Assembly: GCA_031412335.1 (NCBI GenBank) | Contig: JANOCT010000035.1 | Span: forward strand, 40,904-104,903 | DNA length: 64,000 nucleotides | Direction of reading: 5' to 3' | DNA from: JBBQYA01 sp031412335 | GTDB taxonomy: Bacteria; Bacteroidota; Bacteroidia; Sphingobacteriales; Sphingobacteriaceae | Shown here: positions 9,583 through 18,083 of the stretch, one piece after another | Layout: each line of letters starts with the position of its first letter | Position numbering within the stretch: position 1 is the stretch's first letter | Translations under genes and position numbers: made by a program | Notes under the pieces: generated by a model | Seen by the model: only the letters and a program-made list of their open reading frames with translations | Told to the model about the DNA's origin: nothing | The model's database searches: none

Positions 9583-10726
9583 TTTTTTTAAGCTTTCTGA
9601 CACTTCTAACAATAAAATTCGGAATAAATGATTTATCTAATCTACTGCCAGCAATGTGATATTTTGATTTTAAAGTTTGAGCTACTTTTGAACTTTTTAT
9701 TCCGATTTCAAAACTTAATTTTTGCTCATCTATTGTGAATTTATTATAAATGCTTTCATAAACATTCTCCTTTATTTTGACCAAATCACTTTTATTATTT
9801 ATAAAATAAATCAATCGATTTGCATACCCATTTATATCATCTAAATTGAATAAATATCCATTAAACCCTTCGATTATAATTTCCGGAATACCACTTTCCA
9901 AATTTGTAATAAGCGGAATTAAATTACATTTCATTGCTTCCAACAATGAAACCGGAAAGCCTTCTGCTCGAGATGGCAAAATAAATATATCTCCAGATTT
10001 TAATACTTCAATAACTTCATTATTAACTAGTTTCCCCATAAATTCAAAATTATCAGGAAATTCATTTTGTTTGATTAATTCTTGATCTCCACAAATAAGC
10101 CATTGAACTTTTCGGTCGTATTCACCTAATGCGCGATTAATAAATGGCAAATCAAGAAATCCCTTTTCTTTGGTAAGTCTTCCTACAAATACAATTTTAA
10201 GTATATCCGACGCTTGCTGTATTGGTTTACTAATTTCAACTTCAACACCAATGGTTAGTTTATGAACGTTGTTCTTATTCTCCGGCAATAGGGCTCTTAA
10301 TTTTTGAGTGATAAACTCACTTACCCCAAAATAAATATCAATGCTTTTTTCATAGTTTTTTGCCAGATTATAATAATATTCATAGTTGCCATGAGCTATA
10401 TATACTAAAATATTTTTTAAACCCGTTCTCGAAGCCATTTCAAGTGGCAACCAATCATTGGCAACAATAGAAAATTGAGTATTTGGTATTAATGAACTTA
10501 ATCTTTTGCAAACAGCATCAAGATTTTCAAGGGTATTATAGTTAAATAAAATCGTCGAAACATTCTTAAAATATTCAGCATCATGGGTGTCGGTAAGAAT
10601 TGTTCTCTGATCTCTGCATAAAATAATTATATCTTTTTCAGAACATAAATTAGCTACAACTCTACTGATTCCTCCTGCGATATCAGGAAGAATAAAGACA
10701 TTACTAATTGTCTTTGTATTCTTCAC
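9575..10726 (-). CDS. Glycosyltransferase family 4
   Basis: The protein has 383 residues. ILPDIAGGISRVVANLC is the N-terminal glycine-rich acceptor region. KIVFVGRLTKEKGFLDLPFI opens the C-terminal domain, and IFILPSRAEGFPVSLLEAM holds the E-x7-E donor-binding motif of retaining GT4 enzymes. The start codon is GTG at 10726, 3 bases after the upstream stop. The neighbours on both sides are GT2 enzymes. Linkage and sugar are not predictable. Confidence 0.88.
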   Translation of the reverse strand: MKNTKTISNVFILPDIAGGISRVVANLCSEKDIIILCRDQRTILTDTHDAEYFKNVSTILFNYNTLENLDAVCKRLSSLIPNTQFSIVANDWLPLEMASRTGLKNILVYIAHGNYEYYYNLAKNYEKSIDIYFGVSEFITQKLRALLPENKNNVHKLTIGVEVEISKPIQQASDILKIVFVGRLTKEKGFLDLPFINRALGEYDRKVQWLICGDQELIKQNEFPDNFEFMGKLVNNEVIEVLKSGDIFILPSRAEGFPVSLLEAMKCNLIPLITNLESGIPEIIIEGFNGYLFNLDDINGYANRLIYFINNKSDLVKIKENVYESIYNKFTIDEQKLSFEIGIKSSKVAQTLKSKYHIAGSRLDKSFIPNFIVRSVRKLKKIE

Positions 10727-10729
10727 AAT

Positions 10730-11701
10730 TTAATTAAGAATTACCTTAATAATGGATTTAAAATAAAGAATCTCAAAAAGTTGATTCTTAGAAAATAAAA
10801 TAGTTATGCGTTCTCTAAGTGATAATTTCAACAAATTGATCACAGTTTTATGCTTAATAAATGAACGTAATCCAATTTTTGAAAAAATATTATTTTTCTT
10901 ATTGCTTTCCCAAACCTCTACTAACGCTTTCAATATTTCTTTTGGACTCATTTTGTCTGACTCATAAATCGCTTTGAAGCAAGAATATAGTTTAGATTTA
11001 TCTGGGCAAATTAATTGTTCAACAAGATTTAATCTAATTTTATAAATTAATTGCACCTCTTTACTTTTATTTACCTGACTAATTTGCTCTGAATGAATTC
11101 TATAACTGAGTAAAACTTCATTTATATTAGCATACTCATATTTATTTGCTAAACGAACCCAAAGATCATAATCTTCAACAGGTACCATTTCTTGTTTATA
11201 TGGTTCGTATTGATCTGTGAAAATTTCTTTTCTTGCTAAAATAGTTGGGTGTGCAAATGGAACAGATTTAAGTAAAATATCTTTACATGCAGAATTACTG
11301 ATTGGATATTTCCATATTTCAGATTTTTCTCCAATCAATTGTACATTGCATCCACATATATCAATTTTTTTATTCTCAGCTAAAAAATTTAATTGTTTTT
11401 GCAATTTATCTTTATACATTATGTCATCAGCGTGCATAATTGCAATAAAATCACCTTTAGAAATAGAGATTCCTTTGTTAAGTTGATTTGCTTGGCCTAA
11501 ATTATTTTCAGATAAATAAATTTTTACTCTTTCATCTTCAATTGAATTTAAAATTTTAATGGAATCGTCGGTAGAACCATCCTCCATAATTAATAATTCG
11601 AAATTTTTATGTGACTGATTTAAAATACTCTCAATTGCTTCTTGTAAATATTTTTCAGAATTATAAACTGGAAGTATGATAGATATTAAATGATTCACCA
11701 C
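10730..11701 (-). CDS. Glycosyltransferase family 2
   Basis: The protein has 323 residues. ISIILPVYNSEKYLQEAIES starts the GT-A fold, FELLIMEDGSTDDS follows, and AIMHADDIMYKDKL holds the DxD-like motif. VPVEDYDLWVRLANKYEYAN is the conserved ED acceptor-site region. The C-terminal 80 residues are basic and may contact the membrane. The start is GTG at 11701, directly after the fucosyltransferase stop codon is passed, so the two genes abut without a gap. It probably elongates the repeat unit. Confidence 0.87.
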   Translation of the reverse strand: MVNHLISIILPVYNSEKYLQEAIESILNQSHKNFELLIMEDGSTDDSIKILNSIEDERVKIYLSENNLGQANQLNKGISISKGDFIAIMHADDIMYKDKLQKQLNFLAENKKIDICGCNVQLIGEKSEIWKYPISNSACKDILLKSVPFAHPTILARKEIFTDQYEPYKQEMVPVEDYDLWVRLANKYEYANINEVLLSYRIHSEQISQVNKSKEVQLIYKIRLNLVEQLICPDKSKLYSCFKAIYESDKMSPKEILKALVEVWESNKKNNIFSKIGLRSFIKHKTVINLLKLSLRERITILFSKNQLFEILYFKSIIKVILN

Positions 11702-12574
11702 TTAAATCTTAATCCAATTTAAAGGAATAATTGTGCTTGTATCTATCTCAGGTTTTTTAAACCATTTTTCAGGTGCAATTACTATTTTTGATTCAGATGG
11801 ATTTAACCAAGCTCCCCACCAACTGAAACTACTGTTTGCAATTATATGATGCTTGCAGTGACCCATTAAGCGCATATCCTCTGCTGCTACACCATTTGAA
11901 TTTATATTAATGAATGTGTATTCAAAAGTTGGCTTTAAATTAATTTTAACCCATTCGGGCTCATCTGAAAAAATAATAAAATGTGCAGTAGGTAATTTCT
12001 GAGCAATAAATTCCATTGCTCTATAATAATAATTTAAATCACAAACCCCATGAAAACTGTTTGTTATTGGGTTTGAAATATAATCACCCCTTCTAATATG
12101 TATACTAACAGCAAGTTTCGATGAAATAAATTTTACAGCTTCTGCATTATCTCCATTTAAAGGATTTTGCAATTGGAACTCTTTACGAATTTTATTTTTT
12201 ATATCAATGAAATATAATTCACTTTGCCAATAACCATTTAGATAGGAATTGCTTGAGTATTTAAGGTAATCAATATCAAACTTGAATGACTTCTCGTTAA
12301 CTACAACCGGAAGATTAAATACTTTTGCAACTTTATTTGCAATTGGTTTTCTTATTTTAAACTTTTCAATTTCTTTTTGAGTAGCAATTTCTCCTTTTGT
12401 GAAAAATTTATCCAGTTCAAATGACCGTTTTGTATTTAAACTTAAATTATCTGTCGTTTGATATTCACTTAAATCAAACTTGAATGGTACTTTATGAAAT
12501 ATAGAAAGCCTGCGAGCAATTGCATATTGAAACATTTGATTTCCAAGACCACCTTGTAATTTTACAATAATCAC
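11702..12574 (-). CDS. Alpha-1,2-fucosyltransferase family protein (GT11)
   Basis: The protein has 290 residues, the normal size for GT11. GGLGNQMFQYA at residues 8-18, HIRRGDY at 159-165 and NSSFSWWGAWL at 247-257 are the three conserved family motifs; the arginine pair in HxRRxD binds GDP-fucose. Known members transfer fucose from GDP-fucose to the 2-OH of a galactose. The start is GTG, at the exact usual N-terminus of the family. It implies fucose, or a fucose-like sugar, in the exported glycan. GDP-fucose synthesis genes are not in this window. Confidence 0.92.
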   Translation of the reverse strand: MIIVKLQGGLGNQMFQYAIARRLSIFHKVPFKFDLSEYQTTDNLSLNTKRSFELDKFFTKGEIATQKEIEKFKIRKPIANKVAKVFNLPVVVNEKSFKFDIDYLKYSSNSYLNGYWQSELYFIDIKNKIRKEFQLQNPLNGDNAEAVKFISSKLAVSIHIRRGDYISNPITNSFHGVCDLNYYYRAMEFIAQKLPTAHFIIFSDEPEWVKINLKPTFEYTFININSNGVAAEDMRLMGHCKHHIIANSSFSWWGAWLNPSESKIVIAPEKWFKKPEIDTSTIIPLNWIKI

Positions 12575-12580
12575 TAAAAA

Positions 12581-13318
12581 TTATTTTTTAATAAACCAGA
12601 AGCACCCACATCCATAGTCTTCTTCATTGGCATCATTCAGATTCGCATTTGAGAAAAAATCATTTTTATCATTCACAAAGGCAAAGTTTTCTAATTTAAA
12701 TCCTTCCATTTCATCGATTATCATTTTTGGACTATAAATTCTATGTGCGTTAAATACAATCCTTGGTTTTCCAATCGGTACAACAATTAATAAATTTCCA
12801 CCAATTTTGACTACTCTTTTTAATTCATTTATTGCCTTTATATCGCCATTAACGTCTAATGGATCGCCATATCTGCCTAAGCCAATATGTTCAATGGTAT
12901 GCATACAAGATAAAGAATTGATAGATTCTGTTTCAAAATGTAGGTTTGTTAAATCAGCACGTTCACAAGTTAATTGATCTAGCGTTAGCAATGCAGGACG
13001 ATAATCGTAAAAGCGAACAGGTATAAATGCTGAAAGCTGAGAACAAAAATGTAAGGTTGAAGAAATATCAATATGAAATTCCGGATTGATTTTTTTTACA
13101 ATTCTAGCAGCCCAAGCTGGATGATAAATATAATGAGCGTCGAAATTTGTTGTTAAAGTTCGTTCGTCATAGAATTTTGCATCAGATATGTTTATTGAAA
13201 ATTCACGTTGGTTATTATTTTTAAAAGTAGTTAGCTGATCCATAAAATCGGCTTTCTCCAATTTACGGTTTTTTTTCCACTGAAAATGTGCTAAAATTCT
13301 ATCTATAAAAATTTTCAT
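12581..13318 (-). CDS. DUF268 protein, methyltransferase-like fold
   Basis: The protein has 245 residues and matches the DUF268 pattern as I know it: IDISSTLHFCSQLSAFIPVR as a degenerate motif-I region, SCMHTIEHIGLGRYGDP in the middle, LLIVVPIGKPRIVFNAHRIY, and the C-terminal YGCGCFWF at about residues 236-243. The layout resembles a class I SAM methyltransferase, but the glycine-rich SAM loop is altered. Members recur in glycan gene clusters and no reaction is proven. The ATG start at 13318 is clear. It follows the GT-B gene at 13356-14339 by 37 bases. Confidence 0.75.
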   Translation of the reverse strand: MKIFIDRILAHFQWKKNRKLEKADFMDQLTTFKNNNQREFSINISDAKFYDERTLTTNFDAHYIYHPAWAARIVKKINPEFHIDISSTLHFCSQLSAFIPVRFYDYRPALLTLDQLTCERADLTNLHFETESINSLSCMHTIEHIGLGRYGDPLDVNGDIKAINELKRVVKIGGNLLIVVPIGKPRIVFNAHRIYSPKMIIDEMEGFKLENFAFVNDKNDFFSNANLNDANEEDYGCGCFWFIKK

Positions 13319-13355
13319 TATTCTTTGTATCCTTCTAACTACGTTTAATTAGTTT

Positions 13356-14339
13356 TTAATTCTGAGTAAATAGAGTTAATTTATTATATAAATCTAAGGC
13401 TGCTCTTTCATCACTAAAATTTTTTACAGCATATTCCCTTGGGCTAAAATTACATTCTTGATTCATTATTCGCTTTAGTTGATGCTCAAAATCTATTTCA
13501 CTTTGAAAAAATAAGCCCGATTCATCTGTTAAATAAGGTGCTGAACTACAATAAACATTTAAGTTTTTAATATTAAAAAAATTAAGGTTCCAAACTAATG
13601 TAGGAACATTCATGCTCCAAGCCTCTAAAAGTGATAGACCTTGCGATTCTTGCTCAACAAAGTGAATAAGTAGACAACTATCATCTAAAATACTTTTGTA
13701 TTGATCTACCTCGTAATTTCCATAAATAATTTCAACAACTTCGTATCCAAGGTTATAAGTAATATTTAAGCACTCGGAATATAATTTAAGGACAGGTCTC
13801 TTTTTGTAAAAGACTATTTTTTTTCTTTTTGACTCAAGTTGAGTTGGTTTCCAAAATTCTGTATTTACACCAGCTGGCCAGATTATCATTTTTCTCTCAA
13901 TCACAGGCAAATCCAATGCATAAAGGTCTTTAATCCAATTGCTATTTGTAATAACACAATCAATAAATTCTGAACCTATTAATTGAGGATAATCACTCGG
14001 TAGAATTACGAGATTAGGTCCTGCTGCTAAGAATTTGAAACGACCTTGTTTTTTTAACTCAATAGCTCTTTTTAATGTCTTAATTCCAGAAAGAACAATT
14101 ACAAAATCATTAAGCTCATCTATTTTCTGAGGATTATAGTTAAAGTTGATTTTTGCAGTTTTCGAACCTTCGATTAAACTCCTTGTTACTCCGTAATGGC
14201 CGCCAAATTGAATTTTTTTTAATGAACTTTTTCCATCAATTAGTCTAAGAATTGGACGAATTAAATTTTTTATTTTTTCTATATAATATTCAGATGTATT
14301 TGGTAACGGGTCAGTTAAAATTGTAAAGACAGTTTTCAT
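13356..14339 (-). CDS. Glycosyltransferase-like protein (GT-B, GT1/GT4 type)
   Basis: The protein has 327 residues. The N-terminal half has weak similarity only (FGGHYGVTRSLIEGSKTAKI). The C-terminal half has the GT-B donor-site pattern: KIVFYKKRPVLKLYSECL, then CLLIHFVEQESQGLSLLEAW with the conserved glutamates. It is shorter than most GT4 proteins because the N-terminal domain is reduced. The start is ATG at 14339. The catalytic role is inferred from the C-terminal motif and the operon context. Confidence 0.7.
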   Translation of the reverse strand: MKTVFTILTDPLPNTSEYYIEKIKNLIRPILRLIDGKSSLKKIQFGGHYGVTRSLIEGSKTAKINFNYNPQKIDELNDFVIVLSGIKTLKRAIELKKQGRFKFLAAGPNLVILPSDYPQLIGSEFIDCVITNSNWIKDLYALDLPVIERKMIIWPAGVNTEFWKPTQLESKRKKIVFYKKRPVLKLYSECLNITYNLGYEVVEIIYGNYEVDQYKSILDDSCLLIHFVEQESQGLSLLEAWSMNVPTLVWNLNFFNIKNLNVYCSSAPYLTDESGLFFQSEIDFEHQLKRIMNQECNFSPREYAVKNFSDERAALDLYNKLTLFTQN

Positions 14340-14359
14340 TTAATTATTTTTAACCTAGA

Positions 14360-15019
14360 TTATTCTAATAAAGAAAACCCATCTGGACCAACATTGCCTT
14401 CTACCCCAAGTGTCTCAAGTTGAACAATAAGTGATTTAGGCAATTTTCTAACCAGAATATCTTCAATAGAATTACCCAATGAAAGACTGAAAAAAGATTT
14501 TAATAATGCGCGTTTATAAATTAGAAGATAATCTGTTGGAAAACCATATAATCTCGTAGACATAGAATTACCATAATATTTTAAGTTAATTTTTTCTTTA
14601 TCCCAATCATTCAAACAAAATTGATTATTTAGGCTATATCTTCCGCTTATTTTAAAAAGAAACCCAAGTTTTATATTTAATTTTCTTAGGCCAAAATAAA
14701 GCCCCACCGCTTCTCCCAAACCTTTATATTTGCTATTTACTGCCATTTTAACTAGAGGATGACATCCTAAAAATATATATTCGTCTACTTCTTGTTTTAT
14801 TTTTTCAAGATGTTTTTCGCTTTGCCCAATTTCTAATAAAATAATTCTAGAATTTGGTGCGTATTTTCTTATTGATTCTATAGTTTTTAACGTTTGATTT
14901 TCACGTTGCTGTGGGTTATAAATAGATCTTATTGAAGTATAAGATAATTCTTTTGGAGTAAAATTTATTACAGAAGATACCAACCAAGTAATATTTTCTA
15001 TATCATTATTTTGTTTCAC
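14360..15019 (-). CDS. Uncharacterised glycan-cluster protein (possible GT-A-like)
   Basis: I do not recognise the family of this 219-residue protein. It starts with GTG at 15019, overlapping the upstream methyltransferase stop by 14 bases. There is no signal peptide or membrane segment. Visible elements are ITWLVSSVINF at the start, a helix-strand unit SRIILLEIGQSEKHLEKIK, and LGFLFKISGRYSLNNQF, where the KISGRY phrase resembles the sugar-binding part of some bacterial glycosyltransferases. A very small glycosyltransferase or an accessory protein is possible. The operon context supports a role in glycan assembly. Confidence 0.55.
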   Translation of the reverse strand: MKQNNDIENITWLVSSVINFTPKELSYTSIRSIYNPQQRENQTLKTIESIRKYAPNSRIILLEIGQSEKHLEKIKQEVDEYIFLGCHPLVKMAVNSKYKGLGEAVGLYFGLRKLNIKLGFLFKISGRYSLNNQFCLNDWDKEKINLKYYGNSMSTRLYGFPTDYLLIYKRALLKSFFSLSLGNSIEDILVRKLPKSLIVQLETLGVEGNVGPDGFSLLE

Positions 15020-15791
15020 AAATTAAGATCTGATATCCAGTCCAACTATTTCCTAATTCAGAAACTGGGATTTCGCTTTCTACCCATTTAAAAGGTTCAA
15101 TCCTTTCAATTAGTTTTTCTCTAATCGGTTGCGGAATTAATTTTCTAAGAGCTCTATTAATTAACTTATTAGAAAGTGGTTTTGGATGTTTATATAATTG
15201 AAGATAAACTTCTTTAATTGTAAAATAATTTTTTACAAGTTCCTGAAATTGCAAAAATCCCCATTCAATTCTATGGTGAATATTATCAGGATTATTATTT
15301 ATTGGAATGTTTGAAATAGGAGTTGAAACGACAAACTGACTATTTTTTTTAATTGATTTTTGCACGTTTTCTAAAAACTTATTTGGATTAGCTAAGTGTT
15401 CTATCGTTTCAAAACTTACAAAAACATCAACTTCCTCAGCTAATTCAAAATCTTCAGCATCTCTAACTGCAAAGTTTATATTTTGATGTTTATTTTTTAT
15501 AGAAGCATATTTTACTGTTCTTGAATCAATATCGCCAGCATACACAATTGATGCTTTACCGTCATTTGCTAATGTAAAGCTGCCAAATCCTGACCCACAA
15601 GCCAAATCTGCTACAATTTTATTGTCAACAAATTGTTTTACCCAATTATACCTAGCAATGTGCTCCTTGTGTGTATGCACTCCACAATAACCTGGTAGCC
15701 AACGTTCTAACATACCTAAGTTTACAATTCCAGATAAGGTATCTAACTCATATCTTGTGCAAAAAAGTTCTTCCTCTATTGTATTGGGCAT
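15006..15791 (-). CDS. Class I SAM-dependent methyltransferase
   Basis: The protein has 261 residues and a textbook motif I, VADLACGSGFGSFTLAN, at about residues 60-76. VYAGDIDSRTVKYA is motif II, and VDVFVSFETIEHLANPNKFL carries the post-I acidic stretch. Methyltransferases of this group are often found next to Wzt, where some cap the non-reducing end of an O-polysaccharide and so set chain length. Here it is the first gene after the Wzt gene, 8 bases away, so a terminal-methylation role is plausible but only inferred. The start is ATG at 15791. Confidence 0.82.
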   Translation of the reverse strand: MPNTIEEELFCTRYELDTLSGIVNLGMLERWLPGYCGVHTHKEHIARYNWVKQFVDNKIVADLACGSGFGSFTLANDGKASIVYAGDIDSRTVKYASIKNKHQNINFAVRDAEDFELAEEVDVFVSFETIEHLANPNKFLENVQKSIKKNSQFVVSTPISNIPINNNPDNIHHRIEWGFLQFQELVKNYFTIKEVYLQLYKHPKPLSNKLINRALRKLIPQPIREKLIERIEPFKWVESEIPVSELGNSWTGYQILICETK

Positions 15792-15799
15792 AATTATAT

Positions 15800-17032
15800 T
15801 TAATCTTTGAGTTCCCAGTTATGCTTAGTCATAACCGATCCATGTGATGAATCAGGTGTAATCCCTCCTGGATAAAATACATATTCGGGTATATCAAAAT
15901 CAAGAGGCGTATCCGTAAAATCTAAGGTTTCATATTTATTTCCTACAAAAATATTCATGCTATAGGCACCGGATTTCAAATTGATATTACTTGCCTCGCA
16001 AGTAAGTTTGTTTATTCCTTCCTTTAAATCAAAAGTTTGATTGGTAAACCTAGAATGAAAAGTTATAATTCGGTTTCCAATTTCATCATTAATTCCAACG
16101 GCAATTTCGGTTTTAGATAATTCCTGAATTGCTTTTACTAAAATATTAATTGTTATTCGATCTTGATGCCTAATAACTTCTGCATCAGCTATGTAAGCCT
16201 TCTTGTTACCAACATTTCGTTTAAGCAATAATTCTTCCATCCTTTCTTTTGATGAATTGATAGAATCATTATATCGAGCTAAACCTTCGTTTACACTTCC
16301 TCTAAATTGCAATTCGCCTGCTTTTAAATATACAGCTTCATTACAAAGCTGATGTACGGCAGCCATATTATGGCTCACAAAAATTACTGTTCTACCCTCA
16401 CCTGAAACATCTTTCATTTTACCGAGGCATTTTTTCTGAAATTCTGCATCACCAACTGCTAAAACTTCATCTACAATTAGAATTTCTGGTTCTAGATGAG
16501 CTGCTACTGCAAATGCAAGCCTTACGTACATTCCTGAAGAATATCTTTTTACTGGTGTATCAACAAACTGACTTACACCTGAAAATTCTATAATCTCATC
16601 TAACTTGCTTTTAATTTCATTTTTTGTCATTCCCAGTATTGCACCATTCAGAAATATATTTTCCCTCCCTGTTAATTCAGGATGAAAACCTGTTCCAACT
16701 TCCAATAAACTTGCAATACGTCCTTTAACTTTTATGTTTCCAGTTGTTGGCGAAGTAACTCTGGATAAAATCTTTAACAACGTAGATTTACCTGCTCCAT
16801 TTTTTCCGATAATACCTACCGCGCTTCCTTGTTCTATATTAAATGAAATATCTTTTAATGCCCAAAAACTATTTTTATTCTCTACCTGCGTTTCTCCAAT
16901 TCTAAGAAATGGATCTTCTTTTCCTCGTAAACTAGCCCACCACCGGTTTAAATCATGGCTTAAGGTTCCAGTTCCAAAAGTTCCAAGCTGGTAATGTTTG
17001 GAAAGGTTTTCTATGCTAATTGCGGTAGGCAA
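15800..17032 (-). CDS. wzt: Polysaccharide ABC transporter ATP-binding protein (Wzt-like)
   Basis: The protein has 410 residues. Residues 1-245 form the ABC ATPase: Walker A GKNGAGKST at 76-84, a modified signature YSSGM at 164-168, Walker B ILIVDEVLAVGD at 184-195, and SHN at 220-222. Residues from about 255 on form a beta-rich domain like Wzt_C, which in E. coli O9a recognises the finished glycan. Together with the permease at 17217-18083 it would export the lipid-linked chain across the inner membrane. The start is TTG, fixed by the family N-terminus PTAISIENLSKHY; no ATG is available. Confidence 0.93.
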   Translation of the reverse strand: MPTAISIENLSKHYQLGTFGTGTLSHDLNRWWASLRGKEDPFLRIGETQVENKNSFWALKDISFNIEQGSAVGIIGKNGAGKSTLLKILSRVTSPTTGNIKVKGRIASLLEVGTGFHPELTGRENIFLNGAILGMTKNEIKSKLDEIIEFSGVSQFVDTPVKRYSSGMYVRLAFAVAAHLEPEILIVDEVLAVGDAEFQKKCLGKMKDVSGEGRTVIFVSHNMAAVHQLCNEAVYLKAGELQFRGSVNEGLARYNDSINSSKERMEELLLKRNVGNKKAYIADAEVIRHQDRITINILVKAIQELSKTEIAVGINDEIGNRIITFHSRFTNQTFDLKEGINKLTCEASNINLKSGAYSMNIFVGNKYETLDFTDTPLDFDIPEYVFYPGGITPDSSHGSVMTKHNWELKD

Positions 17033-17216
17033 AGTTGGTTTTGTTGTTTAATTGATGATTTGTTGAGAGGTTTATTTGTTGAGTCGTTTATCTTTTTATA
17101 TAAGACACTGTAGAAAATTTATGAGAATAAATTAATTATTTTAAACTAAACTTCATTTTTTATACAAAAAAACCATGTAAACAACTCAACGTATAAACGA
17201 ATAAACAATTAAATTA

Positions 17217-18083
17217 TCATACCGTATCCATAAAACTCTTCTCAACTCGATTGAAAATCACAATTCCGGCAAGTAGTGACAATAAAGTAAAAACTGCACT
17301 ATAGGCTAAATGTAATCCATTAAATGTTCCATTACTGAATATAGCATATCTAAAAATTTCAACTAATGGAGTTAAAGGATTTGCAAGTATTATTAATCGA
17401 TATTTATCAGATAAAAAAGATAATGGATAAATAACAGGTGTTGCGTACATCAATAATTGAACTCCAAAAGTGATTAAAAATGTTAAATCACGATACTTAG
17501 TTGTTAATGAACTTATAATTATTCCTAATCCTAATCCCAAAGCAGCTAATAAAATAATTATAACTGGAATTAATAAAATGTACGTATTAAATCTAAAATC
17601 ATATCCATTAAATGAATACCAAATCATCATAATTAACAACAATAAAAATTGAATTCCAAATGAAATAAGATTTGATACAACATTTGATAATGGAACAATT
17701 AAACGCGGGAAATATACCTTCCCAAAAATTGCCGCATTACCTACAAATGTGTTTGAAGTTTTGGTAATGCAGGAAGCAAAATAATTCCAAACTGTTAATC
17801 CTGATAAATAAAATAACACAGGTGGGACATTATCTGTAGGAATTTTAGCAACATTTTTAAATACAACAACAAACATGATTGTTGTTAAAATAGGTTGAAT
17901 GATAAACCATAATGGGCCTAAAATCGTTTGTTTATAAACTGAAACAAAATCACGTTTTACAAATAACCAAAGCAAATCCCGATAGCGCCAAACATCTTTT
18001 AAATGTAAATCAAGCCAGTTATTGCTGGGTGAAATTACCATCGACCATTGCTGGGTTTCGGTAGTATTTAATTTTTCATCCAA
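17217..18083 (-). CDS. wzm: Polysaccharide ABC transporter permease (Wzm-like)
   Basis: The protein has 288 residues and six hydrophobic segments. An amphipathic N-terminal part (WLDLHLKDVWRYRDLLWLFV) is followed by KRDFVSVYKQTILGPLWFII, the signature of ABC-2 type polysaccharide exporters. It would form the membrane channel with the Wzt-like ATPase encoded 184 bases downstream. The start is taken as TTG at 18083, overlapping the upstream stop as TTGGATGA. An ATG 13 codons later is the alternative and would still leave the conserved region intact. Confidence 0.92.
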   Translation of the reverse strand: MDEKLNTTETQQWSMVISPSNNWLDLHLKDVWRYRDLLWLFVKRDFVSVYKQTILGPLWFIIQPILTTIMFVVVFKNVAKIPTDNVPPVLFYLSGLTVWNYFASCITKTSNTFVGNAAIFGKVYFPRLIVPLSNVVSNLISFGIQFLLLLIMMIWYSFNGYDFRFNTYILLIPVIIILLAALGLGLGIIISSLTTKYRDLTFLITFGVQLLMYATPVIYPLSFLSDKYRLIILANPLTPLVEIFRYAIFSNGTFNGLHLAYSAVFTLLSLLAGIVIFNRVEKSFMDTV

